This document shows positions 1 through 8,965 of a stretch of DNA of 36,595 bases, piece by piece. The stretch lies in contig JAAVHI010000003.1 of the NCBI GenBank assembly GCA_014799785.1, positions 1 through 36,595 of the forward strand, written 5' to 3'. How positions within the stretch are numbered: position 1 is the first letter of the stretch; each line of letters begins with the position of its first letter. Position numbers and translations under genes: made by a program. Origin of the DNA: Ruminococcus sp. (GTDB lineage: Bacteria > Bacillota > Clostridia > Oscillospirales > Ruminococcaceae). The notes below the pieces were generated by a model, which was not told the origin of the DNA, made no database searches, and worked only from the letters and a program-made list of their open reading frames with translations.

Positions 1-117
1 CCCGCCCCCTTGAGGGGGCAATAGCATAATTAATGTTCTGAACATATTACGGCGGGGCGTGACTTTCTTGCACTGCGTGCAAGTGCCCGCGGGGGCTCCC
101 CGCTAAATCAAAATTTA
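1..117. other. Palindrome-rich intergenic region downstream of feoB
   Basis: There is no gene here. Four short palindromes sit close together: CCCCCT/AGGGGG at 5-18, TGTTC/GAACA at 34-44, CTTGCAC/GTGCAAG at 67-83 and GCGGGG/CCCCGC at 89-103. The last one lies about 15 bases after the feoB stop and could end or protect the feoAB transcript, but no U-tract follows it on the minus strand, so it is not a clear intrinsic terminator. Confidence 0.5.
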
Positions 118-2124
118 TTATCCCCAAATCAATGCGCCGACGTTATATACCGCAAATGAAACCACCCATGCCGCAAAGCACTGCACAAGCACCATCACAA
201 ACGCCGACCAGCCGCTGTTCATCTCCCGCTTTACCGCAGCGATTGCCGCCACGCAAGGCGTATAGAGAAGTGTGAACACAAGAAAGCTTGCCGCCGAAAC
301 AGGCGTGAACATTCCGCCAAGTACCGTTCCCAGATCCGCAGTGCTTGAACCAGTCAGCACCGCAAGCGTTGACACCACCGCTTCCTTTGCGGAAAAGCCT
401 GTGATAAGCGCCGTGGCCGCTCTCCAGTCGCCGAAGCCGAGGGGTCTGAACAGGGGCGCGATTATCGTTCCCAGCATGGCAAGCAGGCTGTCCGAGCTGT
501 TCTCCGCAACGTTGAGACGCAGGTCAAAGGTCTGCAAAAACCAGATTATGATAGTCGCAAAAAATATTACCGTAAAGGCTTTCTGCATGAAGTCCTTTGC
601 CTTGTCCCACATCAGCATTGCAACGCTTTTCGCCGACGGCAGACGGTAATTAGGCAGCTCCATTACAAACGGAACGGGATTTCCCCTAAATTTCGTTTTG
701 TTCATTATAAGTCCGCAGATAACGCCGACCACCATTCCCGAAACGTAAAGGGCCATCATCACCAGCGCCTTATACTTCGGGAAGAATGCCGCCGTAAACA
801 CCGCGTAAATAGGCAGTTTTGCACTACAGCTCATGTAGGGCGTAAGAAAAATAGTCATGCGCCTGTCCCGCTCCGAGGACAGCGTTCTCGTCGCCATGAT
901 AGCGGGGACACTGCATCCGAAGCCAATAAGCATGGGAACAAAGGAACGTCCCGACAGACCGATCTTCCTAAGCAGCTTATCCATTACGAACGCCACACGC
1001 GCCATGTAGCCGCTGTCCTCCAGAATGGACAGGCAGAAAAACAGCGTGACGATCGTGGGCAGGAAGCTTAGAACGCTTCCCACGCCCGCGAAAATTCCGT
1101 CTATGATAAGGCTATGTACAATTGGATTAAGCCCGTAGACCGTCAGAGCCTTGTCAACGCCCGATATCACAAAGTCTATCAGGGCGGAGAAAATGTCGCT
1201 GAGCCATACTCCCACCGAGCCGAAGGTTATCCAGAAAATAAGCAGCATTATGCAGAGAAAAAGCGGTATGGCAAGGTATTTTCCCGTCAGGATATTGTCA
1301 ATTTTAACGCTTCGGATATGCTCCTTGCTTTCGCGGCACTTCACCACCGTCTCGCGGCAGACCTCCTCGATAAAGGTGTAGCGCATATCAGCAAGGGCGG
1401 CGTTTCTGTCCATGTCAAGCTCTTTTTCCATTTCGGACACGCTGTGCTCTATCATTTCAAGCTCGTTGTCGTTGAGCCTCAGCTTTTCGTTTATATCGGG
1501 GTCGTTCTCCACAAGCTTTGTCGCCGCAAAGCGGGGGGACATATCCGCAAGCAGGGCGTGATCCTCTATCATGTGGGATACCGCGTGTATGCAGCGGTGT
1601 ACCGCGCCGTGGCAGAAGTCAAGCTTTTTCGGTTTTTTCTTTTTCTCGGCGCACTCGATGACCTTGGAGACAAGCTCGTCGATACCCTCGTTTTTCGCCG
1701 CGCTTATGGGCAGGACGGGTATACCCAGCCGCTCGGAAAGTCCCTTTACATCTATCGTTCCGCCGTTGTTGCGAACCTCGTCCATCATGTTAAGCGCAAG
1801 CACCATGGGAATGTTCATTTCCAGCATTTGCAGGGTGAGATAGAGATTGCGCTCGATATTGGTGGCGTCGGCAATGTTTATTATTGCGTCGGGCTTTTCG
1901 TCAAGGAGAAAGTCCCTTGCCACTATCTCTTCGTTTGTGTAGGGACGTATGGAGTAAATTCCGGGAAGATCAACTACCTCGCAGTTTTTCTGCCCCCGCA
2001 CCTCGCCGGACTTCCTGTCCACCGTTACGCCGGGGAAGTTTCCCACGTGCTGATTGGAGCCTGTAAGCTGGTTGAACAGGGTGGTCTTTCCGCAGTTCTG
2101 GTTTCCCGCAAGAGCAAGTATCAT
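118..2124 (-). CDS. feoB: Ferrous iron transport protein B (FeoB), 668 aa
   Basis: FeoB is the GTPase-coupled membrane permease that imports Fe(II). The N-terminal G domain shows the G1 motif GNQNCGKTT at about residues 7-15, a G3-type DLPGIYS motif near residue 53 and the NMMD motif (NKxD class) near residue 112. A helical linker follows, then a polytopic membrane domain with the family motifs GCSVPAIMATR and TGFSAKEAVVST and a C-terminal TPCVAA segment. The length is a little under the 700-800 aa common in the family, with no sign of truncation. The start codon overlaps the feoA stop by four bases (ATGA), so the two genes are translationally coupled in one operon driven from the promoter at 2424-2452. 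Identification is firm from motifs and context. Confidence 0.97.
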   Translation of the reverse strand: MILALAGNQNCGKTTLFNQLTGSNQHVGNFPGVTVDRKSGEVRGQKNCEVVDLPGIYSIRPYTNEEIVARDFLLDEKPDAIINIADATNIERNLYLTLQMLEMNIPMVLALNMMDEVRNNGGTIDVKGLSERLGIPVLPISAAKNEGIDELVSKVIECAEKKKKPKKLDFCHGAVHRCIHAVSHMIEDHALLADMSPRFAATKLVENDPDINEKLRLNDNELEMIEHSVSEMEKELDMDRNAALADMRYTFIEEVCRETVVKCRESKEHIRSVKIDNILTGKYLAIPLFLCIMLLIFWITFGSVGVWLSDIFSALIDFVISGVDKALTVYGLNPIVHSLIIDGIFAGVGSVLSFLPTIVTLFFCLSILEDSGYMARVAFVMDKLLRKIGLSGRSFVPMLIGFGCSVPAIMATRTLSSERDRRMTIFLTPYMSCSAKLPIYAVFTAAFFPKYKALVMMALYVSGMVVGVICGLIMNKTKFRGNPVPFVMELPNYRLPSAKSVAMLMWDKAKDFMQKAFTVIFFATIIIWFLQTFDLRLNVAENSSDSLLAMLGTIIAPLFRPLGFGDWRAATALITGFSAKEAVVSTLAVLTGSSTADLGTVLGGMFTPVSAASFLVFTLLYTPCVAAIAAVKREMNSGWSAFVMVLVQCFAAWVVSFAVYNVGALIWG

Positions 2125-2372
2125 ACCGTAACCGCCTCCTCCGTGACAGTATCGGGTGCGACGGCGATTTTCTCCGCGTCCTCAAGACGAATGGTAAGCT
2201 CGTATCCTCTGAGGAAGAGTTCGATCGGGTCGCCCATTGGAGCGACTTTTCTTATCATAACCTTTGTTTTGGGGATAAGTCCCATATCGAGAAGCCTGCA
2301 CCTGAGCGCGCCGTCCCCGCCGACGCTTGTTATAACGGCAGACTGTCCTGTTTTAAGTTCGTTTAAAGTCAT
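2121..2372 (-). CDS. feoA: Ferrous iron transport protein A (FeoA), 83 aa
   Basis: This is a small cytoplasmic SH3-like protein that works with FeoB in Fe(II) uptake. The sequence begins MTLNELKTGQSAVI and carries the family features: a LLDMGLIPKTKV motif near residue 30, then a PIELFLRGYELTIR segment near residue 53. The length of 83 aa is typical. A ribosome binding site (GAAAGGAAC) lies just upstream of the ATG. The gene is first in the feoAB operon and overlaps feoB by four bases. A sigma-A promoter and a DtxR-like palindrome lie directly upstream, suggesting iron-responsive repression (inferred). Confidence 0.95.
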   Translation of the reverse strand: MTLNELKTGQSAVITSVGGDGALRCRLLDMGLIPKTKVMIRKVAPMGDPIELFLRGYELTIRLEDAEKIAVAPDTVTEEAVTV

Positions 2373-2392
2373 AAATGAGTTCCTTTCAAAAA

Positions 2393-2406
2393 TTAGCTTA
2401 AACTAA
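2393..2406 (-). promoter_or_regulatory. DtxR/IdeR-like palindromic operator upstream of feoA
   Basis: The minus strand reads TTAGTTTAAGCTAA, a near-perfect 14 bp palindrome of the form TTAGYTTAARCTAA. It resembles DtxR-family metal-repressor sites with TTAG/CTAA ends. It lies just downstream of the -10 box (2424-2429), around +12 to +25 of the predicted transcript, where a bound repressor would block transcription. Assignment to an iron repressor is inferred from the site shape and the feoAB context. Confidence 0.55.
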
Positions 2407-2423
2407 CTTTTCTGTACTGAATT

Positions 2424-2452
2424 ATTATACTCCCATATGCACAGATTGTCAA
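2424..2452 (-). promoter_or_regulatory. Sigma-A promoter of feoAB
   Basis: On the minus strand the -35 box TTGACA (2447-2452) and the -10 box TATAAT (2424-2429) are separated by exactly 17 bases, a consensus match. It lies about 50 bases upstream of the feoA start. Confidence 0.85.
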
Positions 2453-2627
2453 GTAAAAAAGAATCAAAATTTATCGCCCATAACTGTTTTTCCCGAATAA
2501 TTTACAACTGGAAAAAATATCATAACTTATTTGTACATTTTTACCATACGCGCCTTTTTAAAATTTGTGAAAAAGACAGACTATTTGTTAAAAATGCATT
2601 AAATTTGAAATTATTCTCTAACAGCTA

Positions 2628-2656
2628 TTGTAATTTTTGAGTAAATAGTGTATAAT
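2628..2656 (+). promoter_or_regulatory. Sigma-A promoter of the fapA-like gene
   Basis: TTGTAA (2628-2633) and TATAAT (2651-2656) are spaced by 17 bases, about 60 bases upstream of the FapA-family start. The stretch between this and the feoA promoter (2453-2627) is AT-rich and shows nothing else recognisable. Confidence 0.75.
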
Positions 2657-2718
2657 GTAATTGTATAAATATGTCATGATTTTTAAGTATGTTTGATAAA
2701 GAAACGGAGGGCGATACT

Positions 2719-4116
2719 ATGCCTGATAATAATATCCTGAAACTCCCAGTTGACAGCGAGGTTTCCGTTACGGTAGTGTCCAACGGCTCGGAGGCTTATA
2801 TCACTGTCGAGCCTCCCGTAAACGGCGGCGCGGAAATTACTGCCGAAACTATCATGCGCAAGCTTGCTGAAGCTAACGTTACATATGGTATAAATGAAGA
2901 AACCGTCAATAAGATCGCCGATAAAAAGCTCTACGGCGACCGTACCCTTATCGCCGTCTGGACTCCTCCCGTAAACGGAACCGACGGAACGATAACTTAC
3001 CGCTACGACAAAAAGGTCGAGATCGCTCCCGTCGAGGACGAACACGGCTTTGTTGACTATAAAAACCTCGGTCTTGTGCGCACCGTTCACAGGGGCGACG
3101 TTATCGCCGATATCACTCTGCCCACCGAGGGTACGCCCGGTACGGACGTCCGCGGAAAAGCCCTCAGGCAGATCGTAGGCAAAAAGGCTGCCTACACAAT
3201 CGGTACAAATACCGAACTTACCGAGGACGGCACTCAGATAATCGCTCTTATCGACGGAAATATCAATTTTAAGAACAACGCTTTTGTTATCGACAACGTT
3301 GTTACTATCGCAGGCGATGTGGACGCTTCCGTGGGAAACATCAACTTCGTGGGCGACGTGGTCGTAAAGGGCGAGGTCATGGAGGGCTTCAAGATATCCT
3401 CCAACGCAAACATTATCGTGGCGGGAAACGTTAACGGCGCGCAGCTTGAAGCCGACGGCGACGTCATCATCAAAAAGGGCTGCATCAACTCCAAGGTGGT
3501 CGCTCACGGCTCTGTGACAATCAACTTCTGCGAACGCTCCGATATCAAGTGCGACGGCACTCTCACCTCCTCCAACTTCGTTATCTGCGACGTCTACTGC
3601 GGAGAGCTCTGCGTAAAGGGCAACACCGGCGGTCTCATGGGCGGAAAGTACACAAGCCTCAGCAGCGTGGAGATTTCCAACATGGGCACGAAAAACTACA
3701 CTCCAACAATGCTCACCATAGGCGACAATGCCCTGCTTGCTGAGGAAAGAGATATGCTGATGAAGGAGATTGAAAAAAATCAGAAGAGCATAAACGATGT
3801 TACTCTGATAATCAACTTCCTCAACGAAAAGAAAAAAGAACTCCGCAGTCTGCCCGAGGACAAGGAAAAGATCCTCGGAAACGCCTGCCGCCAGAAGATA
3901 CTTCTGGGAGTCGAAATAAAAAATCTTAACAAGCGGGTCGAAGAGATCAACATCACTCTTGCCAGCAGACAGTATCTTTCGGTAAGCTGCCGCGGCTATA
4001 TGTATCCGGGAGTAAAGATCGTCATAAACGACGCTGTATTCAAGGCTGACACCGAATACGTCCGTACAAAGATCAGACTTGAGGAAGACGGTACGATCGT
4101 AGCTGCACCGCTGTAA
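2719..4116 (+). CDS. FapA family (DUF342) protein, 465 aa
   Basis: This protein belongs to the FapA/DUF342 family, named after a polar flagellar assembly protein; its biochemical role in clostridia is not settled. An N-terminal domain (about residues 1-150) includes the LAEANVTYGIN signature. A central stretch of regular short strands follows, with repeats such as IAGDVDASVGNINFVGDVVVKG and related turns (about 190-310), consistent with a right-handed beta-helix. A coiled-coil segment lies near 335-420 and a small C-terminal beta region ends the protein. The ATG at 2719 is chosen because GGAGG lies 8 bases before it; an in-frame ATG at 2689 has no such site. The gene is followed after 20 bases by a REC/HD-GYP regulator, so the two are probably co-transcribed and may work in one signalling pathway (inferred). 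Confidence 0.88.
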   Translation: MPDNNILKLPVDSEVSVTVVSNGSEAYITVEPPVNGGAEITAETIMRKLAEANVTYGINEETVNKIADKKLYGDRTLIAVWTPPVNGTDGTITYRYDKKVEIAPVEDEHGFVDYKNLGLVRTVHRGDVIADITLPTEGTPGTDVRGKALRQIVGKKAAYTIGTNTELTEDGTQIIALIDGNINFKNNAFVIDNVVTIAGDVDASVGNINFVGDVVVKGEVMEGFKISSNANIIVAGNVNGAQLEADGDVIIKKGCINSKVVAHGSVTINFCERSDIKCDGTLTSSNFVICDVYCGELCVKGNTGGLMGGKYTSLSSVEISNMGTKNYTPTMLTIGDNALLAEERDMLMKEIEKNQKSINDVTLIINFLNEKKKELRSLPEDKEKILGNACRQKILLGVEIKNLNKRVEEINITLASRQYLSVSCRGYMYPGVKIVINDAVFKADTEYVRTKIRLEEDGTIVAAPL

Positions 4117-4136
4117 TTGAAAGGATTTTGACGTAT

Positions 4137-5282
4137 ATGTCCGAGATGGTAAAGAAACATATTCTTGTGGTGGACGATGTTCCCGCGAACCTTAAATTTG
4201 CCGAGCAGCTTTTAGGGGAAAGATATCGGCTCACGCTGGCTGTTTCAGGCGCTCAGGCTCTGAAATTTCTCACAAAGGCCGAGCCGGATCTGATACTGCT
4301 TGACATAAATATGCCCGAAATGGACGGCTGCACCGTGCTGACAAAGCTTAAGGCCGATCCCGATTTGTCAAAGATACCCGTTATAATCCTCACCTCCGAG
4401 GCGGATGTCGCAATGGAGATGAAGTGCCTGACGCTGGGCGCGGTGGACTTTATCAGAAAGCCCTTTGTGACGGAGATAATGCTCAGCCGCATCGATACCC
4501 ACATAGAGCTCAACGGATACCGCCATAGGCTGGAATACATGGTAGCCGAAAAAACCGCTGTTATCGAACGTCTCCAGGACGTTATGTCCACCTGCTTTGC
4601 GGAGCTTGTGGAGTCCAGAGACGGCACAACGGGCGGTCATATCAAAAATACCACAAGATATTTCTCCGTTTTCATAGAAGAGCTGTCCCGGTACGACAAG
4701 TATAAAGATATACTTACTCCGCAGTATATGCGAAGTCTTGTAAGGGCGGCTCCGCTGCACGATATAGGAAAGATCGGCATAAACGACAGCGTGCTGCGCA
4801 AGGAATCCTCACTTGACAAGGAGGAATTCGAGCATATGAAAACACATGCTCAGATAGGCGGAGACACGTTCAGCAATATATTCAGCTCTGTGGAGGGCTC
4901 ATACCACCACTCACGCGTGGGCGCAAGCGCTATCGACAAGATATTCGACACGATGGAAGTACACGAAAGCGCGGACACCGAGTTCCTGCACATTGCAAGG
5001 GATATGGCTATGTACCACCACGAAAGATGGAACGGCACGGGCTATCCCACAGGCATAAGCGGCGAGGATATACCTCTCTGCGCAAGGATACTCTCGATCG
5101 CGGACGTTTACGACGCGCTGACGTCAAAGCGTTCCTACAAGGACGCTTTCAGCCACGAAAAGGCTATGGAAATAATAATCAAGGACAGAGGAGTTTTCTT
5201 CGATCCCGAGCTTACGGATATCTTCGTAAGCATAAGCGACAGGATAGAGGAATGTCTTCTGACAAAGGAACAGCCCGTCTGA
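4137..5282 (+). CDS. Response regulator with HD-GYP c-di-GMP phosphodiesterase domain, 381 aa
   Basis: This is a two-domain regulator predicted to hydrolyse cyclic di-GMP when phosphorylated. The receiver domain (about residues 8-120) has the acidic pair D13/D14, the phospho-acceptor D56 in LLDINMPEMDG and the conserved Lys in IRKPF. A helical linker follows. The HD-GYP domain (about 160-365) carries HDIGKIGI, further metal-binding histidines (HAQIGG, YHH) and the diagnostic HHERWNGTGYPTG, so the catalytic residues look intact. The ATG at 4137 is preferred because AAAGGA (4120-4125) lies 11 bases upstream, while the TTG at 4128 is too close to it. The gene follows the FapA-family gene in a probable operon and precedes a hybrid kinase that could be its partner. 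Confidence 0.93.
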   Translation: MSEMVKKHILVVDDVPANLKFAEQLLGERYRLTLAVSGAQALKFLTKAEPDLILLDINMPEMDGCTVLTKLKADPDLSKIPVIILTSEADVAMEMKCLTLGAVDFIRKPFVTEIMLSRIDTHIELNGYRHRLEYMVAEKTAVIERLQDVMSTCFAELVESRDGTTGGHIKNTTRYFSVFIEELSRYDKYKDILTPQYMRSLVRAAPLHDIGKIGINDSVLRKESSLDKEEFEHMKTHAQIGGDTFSNIFSSVEGSYHHSRVGASAIDKIFDTMEVHESADTEFLHIARDMAMYHHERWNGTGYPTGISGEDIPLCARILSIADVYDALTSKRSYKDAFSHEKAMEIIIKDRGVFFDPELTDIFVSISDRIEECLLTKEQPV

Positions 5283-5303
5283 TCCCGTCGGACGGGGCTT
5301 TCT
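5272..5303 (+). terminator. Weak intrinsic terminator or attenuator after the HD-GYP gene
   Basis: AGCCCGTC (5272-5279) pairs with GACGGGGCT (5291-5299) across an 11-base loop, followed by a short TTTCT. The hairpin overlaps the stop codon. The U-tract is poor, so partial readthrough into the kinase gene is likely. Confidence 0.45.
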
Positions 5304-5373
5304 ATACACACATCAGATTAACATAACTTTTAAAGGGGGCGTGCAAGCCGCTGACGGCGGTTTTGCGGTATGT

Positions 5374-8274
5374 ATGGAAAATAACAATTTCCTGCTGACT
5401 ATTCAGATAACCTGCGTGGCGCTGATGTTCGTATACATAATTTATATTGTAACTGCAAAAAAAGCGGGCGCATACTCGGTTCTTACCGCGGCGCTCGCTT
5501 CTGCGTTCCTGAACTGCTTTGCCTATACGATGCTGCTGTTCGCGGACAGTCCCGAAGCAGCTATTGCGGTAAAGCCATTCGACATTATGGGGTCGTCACT
5601 TGCGATGTATCTGCTGTACTGGTTCGCCTGCGAGAACCGCGGCTTGAAGATACCAAAGGTGATAAGCATTCTGCTGCTGGCGGCAGACCTGTTCGGGATA
5701 ATCGCTTGTGCTTCCGACAAGGTTTTCCATCTGTATTTCAGTGAAATAATTCTTACGGAACAAAACGGGGCACACTCCGCAGAAGTTAAGTATAATATCG
5801 GCTTCTACGCGCTGCTGGCTTCGATGGCGATAAAAACTATAGTGACCGCGGCTGCGGCTTTTGTCAAGCGGCGGGGCGAAAATGCCGTCGGCAGCTCGGC
5901 AAGGGTAAGATTTTCCTTTCTTACCGTGCTTCTGCCCACTGCGGCAATGGCGCTGTACTATTTCCGCGTTTTCGGAGACTTCAACCCATCCTCCCTTGCA
6001 ATGTGCATATGCTGCGTGACCGTTACCGCATCAGTATACAGCGGAGCCAGATACGACATGGTAAAGACTGCCCGCGACAACGTTATCGAAACAATGGACG
6101 ACGCTCTTATCGTTACCGACAACAAAATGAATATCGTGGACTCAAATCCCGCGGCAAGACGTATTTTTTCCGCACTTTCGGACGACGACAGGAGAAAGAC
6201 CGCCGAGTTTGCCCTGAACCTTATCTCGGCTTCCGACAGCGAGGGCAACTCGGAATTTGAGCTGAACGGCAAGTACTACGAAAAGCACATAACTCCCCTG
6301 TCCAACAGCGACGGCAGCGGAGACGGCTATTCCGTGCTGGTCATAGACGTTACGGATACGAAAAAATACGTGGACAACCTTATCGACATAAGCCGCAGGG
6401 CTGATATGGCAAACAATGCCAAAAGCGATTTTCTGGCGAATATGTCCCACGAGATACGTACCCCAATGAACGCTATCACGGGCTTTGCGGAGCTTTGCCT
6501 GAAAGAAAAGAATTACTGCTACGCCGCCGACATCAAAACCGCGGCAAAGAACCTTATTTCCATTATCAACGATATCCTCGACATCTCCAAGATCGAGGCG
6601 GGAAAGCTGGAGCTTGTCCCGTCGGTCTACGACACGGCGGATATGCTCAACGACGTTATAAGCATTATCTACGTTCAGCTTGACAAAAAGAAAAATCTGG
6701 ACTTCAAGATCGATATAGACAGACACATACCACGCAAAATGTACGGCGACGAGGTGCGGCTGAAGCAAATACTTATAAATCTGCTCGGCAACGCGGTAAA
6801 GTTCACAAGCGAGGGCTTTATCAGCCTGACCGTAAAGGAGCTGAGCCGCGTCGGGGACGACGTTTCACTGATGTTCAAGATCGCCGATTCGGGACTTGGC
6901 ATCAAGAAAGAGGACATCTCCAAGCTGTTTGAGAATTTCCAGCAGGTGGATACGCGGAAAAACAGGAAGATCGAGGGTTCGGGTCTGGGACTTCCCATTT
7001 CCAAAAACCTTGCGGAAAAAATGAACGGAAACATTACCGTGGAGAGCGAATACGGCAAGGGCTCGGTGTTTACCGTCGTTCTGGTGCAGAAAATATCCGA
7101 CCCGTCGCCTATCCCAAAATCTGCGGCAGGAAGCGTACACGCCCCCGTTTCGGAAGAGAAATCCCACACTCTTTACGCTCCCGACGCACACGTCCTTGTG
7201 GTGGACGACAACAGGGTCAACCTTAGCGTTACCGCGCGGCTCCTGACGACCTACGGCATTAAGGCGGAGCTTGCCGACAGCGGCAGAAAAGCCATTGAGA
7301 TGATAAATTCAGCATACTACGATCTGGTGTTCATGGATCACATGATGCCCGAGCTTGACGGCGTGGATACAACGAAAATGATCCGTTCACAAAATGACGC
7401 CTACAGCAAGGAGCTTCCGATAATCGCCCTTACCGCAAACGCTGTCAGCGGAGCGCGGGAGATGTTTCTGGAATCGGGCTTCAACGACTTTATTTCCAAG
7501 CCGATACAGCTTTCCCTGCTTGAAAAGATACTCGAAAAATGGCTTCCCGAGCAGATGATAAACTACTCTGAAGCAAGTGCAAAGCCTGCTTACTCCGTCG
7601 CTTCGGACGTTTCCGACATTTTCGGCGGGGGCTATACGCCTGCGGAAGCCGCTCCAGCAGAAGCCGAGGAGGACGACGATATCGTTATCCCCAACGTGGA
7701 CGTGAAAGCGGGTCTGAGCCTTTGCGGAGGAAATGTTGACGCTTATCTGGCGATACTGAAAACCTTTATGGAGACCGCCGCGGAAAGTATCCTGCGGATA
7801 GAGACCTACGCCCACAGCAGGGACTACAAAAACTATACCACCGAAGTCCACGGACTGAAAAGCTCCTCCCTTGCCATAGGAGCGGTCGGACTTTCCGAGA
7901 TGGCGAAAAATCTCGAACAGGCGGGAAAAGAGGAAAACTACAAGCAGATTTCCGAGGACACTCCCGCGCTTATCGCAAGATTTTCGGAGATCACGGAAAA
8001 TATAAAGCCCTTTGTTGAAACGGAAGAGCACGACATCACAAACAAGCCTCCCATTAAGGCGGACGCCCTGAAGGCCGAGCTGGAGAAGGCTCTTGAAGCT
8101 ATCGACGAGCTGGATTCCCACGGTGCAATGGAAATACTTGACGGGCTTTTGGAATACAGCTACAGCACAGTCGTAACCTCGGAGCTTGAAAAAAGCCGCC
8201 GCTTTACGGATAATTTCGCCTACGAAAAGGCGGAGGAGACCATACGGCATATTCTGGAAATGCTGAACGCATAG
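5374..8274 (+). CDS. Hybrid sensor histidine kinase: 7TM, PAS, HisKA, HATPase, REC, HPt; 966 aa
   Basis: This is a membrane-bound multi-step phosphorelay kinase. An N-terminal region of about 230 residues has seven hydrophobic segments, like the 7TM input domain of histidine kinases, followed by a PAS-like domain. The HisKA H-box is DFLANMSHEIRTPMNA. The ATPase domain shows the N-box NLLGNAVKFT, the G1 box DSGLGI and the G2 box GSGLGLPIS. A receiver domain follows (VVDDNRVN, acceptor Asp in LVFMDHMMPELDG), then an acidic linker and a C-terminal HPt domain with the histidine in EVHGLKSSSLAIGA. The start is uncertain: GTG 5341 directly abuts a GGGGG tract, with too short a spacer, and lies in a GCAAGCCGC/GCGG hairpin; ATG 5374 has only a weak GGCGG. 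The 5341 start would add 11 residues. It probably signals to the HD-GYP regulator upstream (inferred). Confidence 0.92.
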   Translation: MENNNFLLTIQITCVALMFVYIIYIVTAKKAGAYSVLTAALASAFLNCFAYTMLLFADSPEAAIAVKPFDIMGSSLAMYLLYWFACENRGLKIPKVISILLLAADLFGIIACASDKVFHLYFSEIILTEQNGAHSAEVKYNIGFYALLASMAIKTIVTAAAAFVKRRGENAVGSSARVRFSFLTVLLPTAAMALYYFRVFGDFNPSSLAMCICCVTVTASVYSGARYDMVKTARDNVIETMDDALIVTDNKMNIVDSNPAARRIFSALSDDDRRKTAEFALNLISASDSEGNSEFELNGKYYEKHITPLSNSDGSGDGYSVLVIDVTDTKKYVDNLIDISRRADMANNAKSDFLANMSHEIRTPMNAITGFAELCLKEKNYCYAADIKTAAKNLISIINDILDISKIEAGKLELVPSVYDTADMLNDVISIIYVQLDKKKNLDFKIDIDRHIPRKMYGDEVRLKQILINLLGNAVKFTSEGFISLTVKELSRVGDDVSLMFKIADSGLGIKKEDISKLFENFQQVDTRKNRKIEGSGLGLPISKNLAEKMNGNITVESEYGKGSVFTVVLVQKISDPSPIPKSAAGSVHAPVSEEKSHTLYAPDAHVLVVDDNRVNLSVTARLLTTYGIKAELADSGRKAIEMINSAYYDLVFMDHMMPELDGVDTTKMIRSQNDAYSKELPIIALTANAVSGAREMFLESGFNDFISKPIQLSLLEKILEKWLPEQMINYSEASAKPAYSVASDVSDIFGGGYTPAEAAPAEAEEDDDIVIPNVDVKAGLSLCGGNVDAYLAILKTFMETAAESILRIETYAHSRDYKNYTTEVHGLKSSSLAIGAVGLSEMAKNLEQAGKEENYKQISEDTPALIARFSEITENIKPFVETEEHDITNKPPIKADALKAELEKALEAIDELDSHGAMEILDGLLEYSYSTVVTSELEKSRRFTDNFAYEKAEETIRHILEMLNA

Positions 8275-8292
8275 GATTAAGGAGTGTAAAAA

Positions 8293-8949
8293 ATGCCATT
8301 TTCAGCCAAATCCCTTGACTTTATATTTGAAAATTACATCAACGACAGCAAAACGTGGTTCAACGACCATAAGGAGGACTACAAAAAATACGTCATCGAA
8401 CCGTTTGCCGAGGTTGTAAACGGTCTTGCGGAGACCATGCGCGGTATCGACGGCAGCTTTATATGCGACCCGAAAAAGATATCCCGACTGTACCGCGACG
8501 CCCGCTATGCAAGAGGAAAATCAATTTTCCGCGATTATGTGTGGTACACCTTTGCCCGTCCCCGCGGGGAGAACGGCTCGCTGCTGGGATTTTATTTCAG
8601 CATATCACAGGGCGGCTTCGACTACGGCTGCGGCTTCTACAGCGCTCCCTCTGAGGTCATGGAGAAATACAGACAGCTTATCCTTGAGGACAGCAAAAGC
8701 TTCAAAAAGGCTCTTAGTGCCTACGAAAAGCAGGACGTCTTTTCGCTCTACGGCGACCTTTACAAGAGGAACAAGTACCCCGAACAGTCCGCCAAAAAGC
8801 AGAACTGGCTCAATCGAAAGAATATCGGCTTGTCCTGCGAAAGCAAGGATTTCGACCTGCTGTTCAGCGACAGGCTTATCGGAAAGCTTGCCGAGGACTT
8901 CAAGGCTATCGCGCCTATCTATGACTTCTACCTTGAAGCGTCTCAATGA
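8293..8949 (+). CDS. DUF2461 family protein, 218 aa
   Basis: The sequence matches the DUF2461 (TIGR02453-like) family, whose function is unknown. Recognisable family features are the N-terminal FIFENYINDSKTWFNDHKEDY, the ISRLYRDARYARGKSIFRDYVW segment and the FSISQGGFDYGCGFY segment. The length is typical for the family and the protein appears cytoplasmic, with no signal peptide or membrane segment. AAGGAG lies 8 bases before the ATG, and the gene starts 18 bases after the kinase stop, so it is probably the last gene of the same transcript. Nothing in the sequence says how it relates to the kinase. Confidence 0.88.
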   Translation: MPFSAKSLDFIFENYINDSKTWFNDHKEDYKKYVIEPFAEVVNGLAETMRGIDGSFICDPKKISRLYRDARYARGKSIFRDYVWYTFARPRGENGSLLGFYFSISQGGFDYGCGFYSAPSEVMEKYRQLILEDSKSFKKALSAYEKQDVFSLYGDLYKRNKYPEQSAKKQNWLNRKNIGLSCESKDFDLLFSDRLIGKLAEDFKAIAPIYDFYLEASQ

Positions 8950-8965
8950 TATTTATAAATACAAA

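Noticed and set aside
1114..2406. A 430-codon open frame on the plus strand opposite feoB and feoA.
   Set aside because: It lies antisense to two well-supported genes, and its translation shows no recognisable domain. It is a consequence of the codon bias of feoB.
2683..3507. A long open frame antisense to the FapA-family gene.
   Set aside because: No ribosome binding site or domain; it mirrors codon bias of the real gene.
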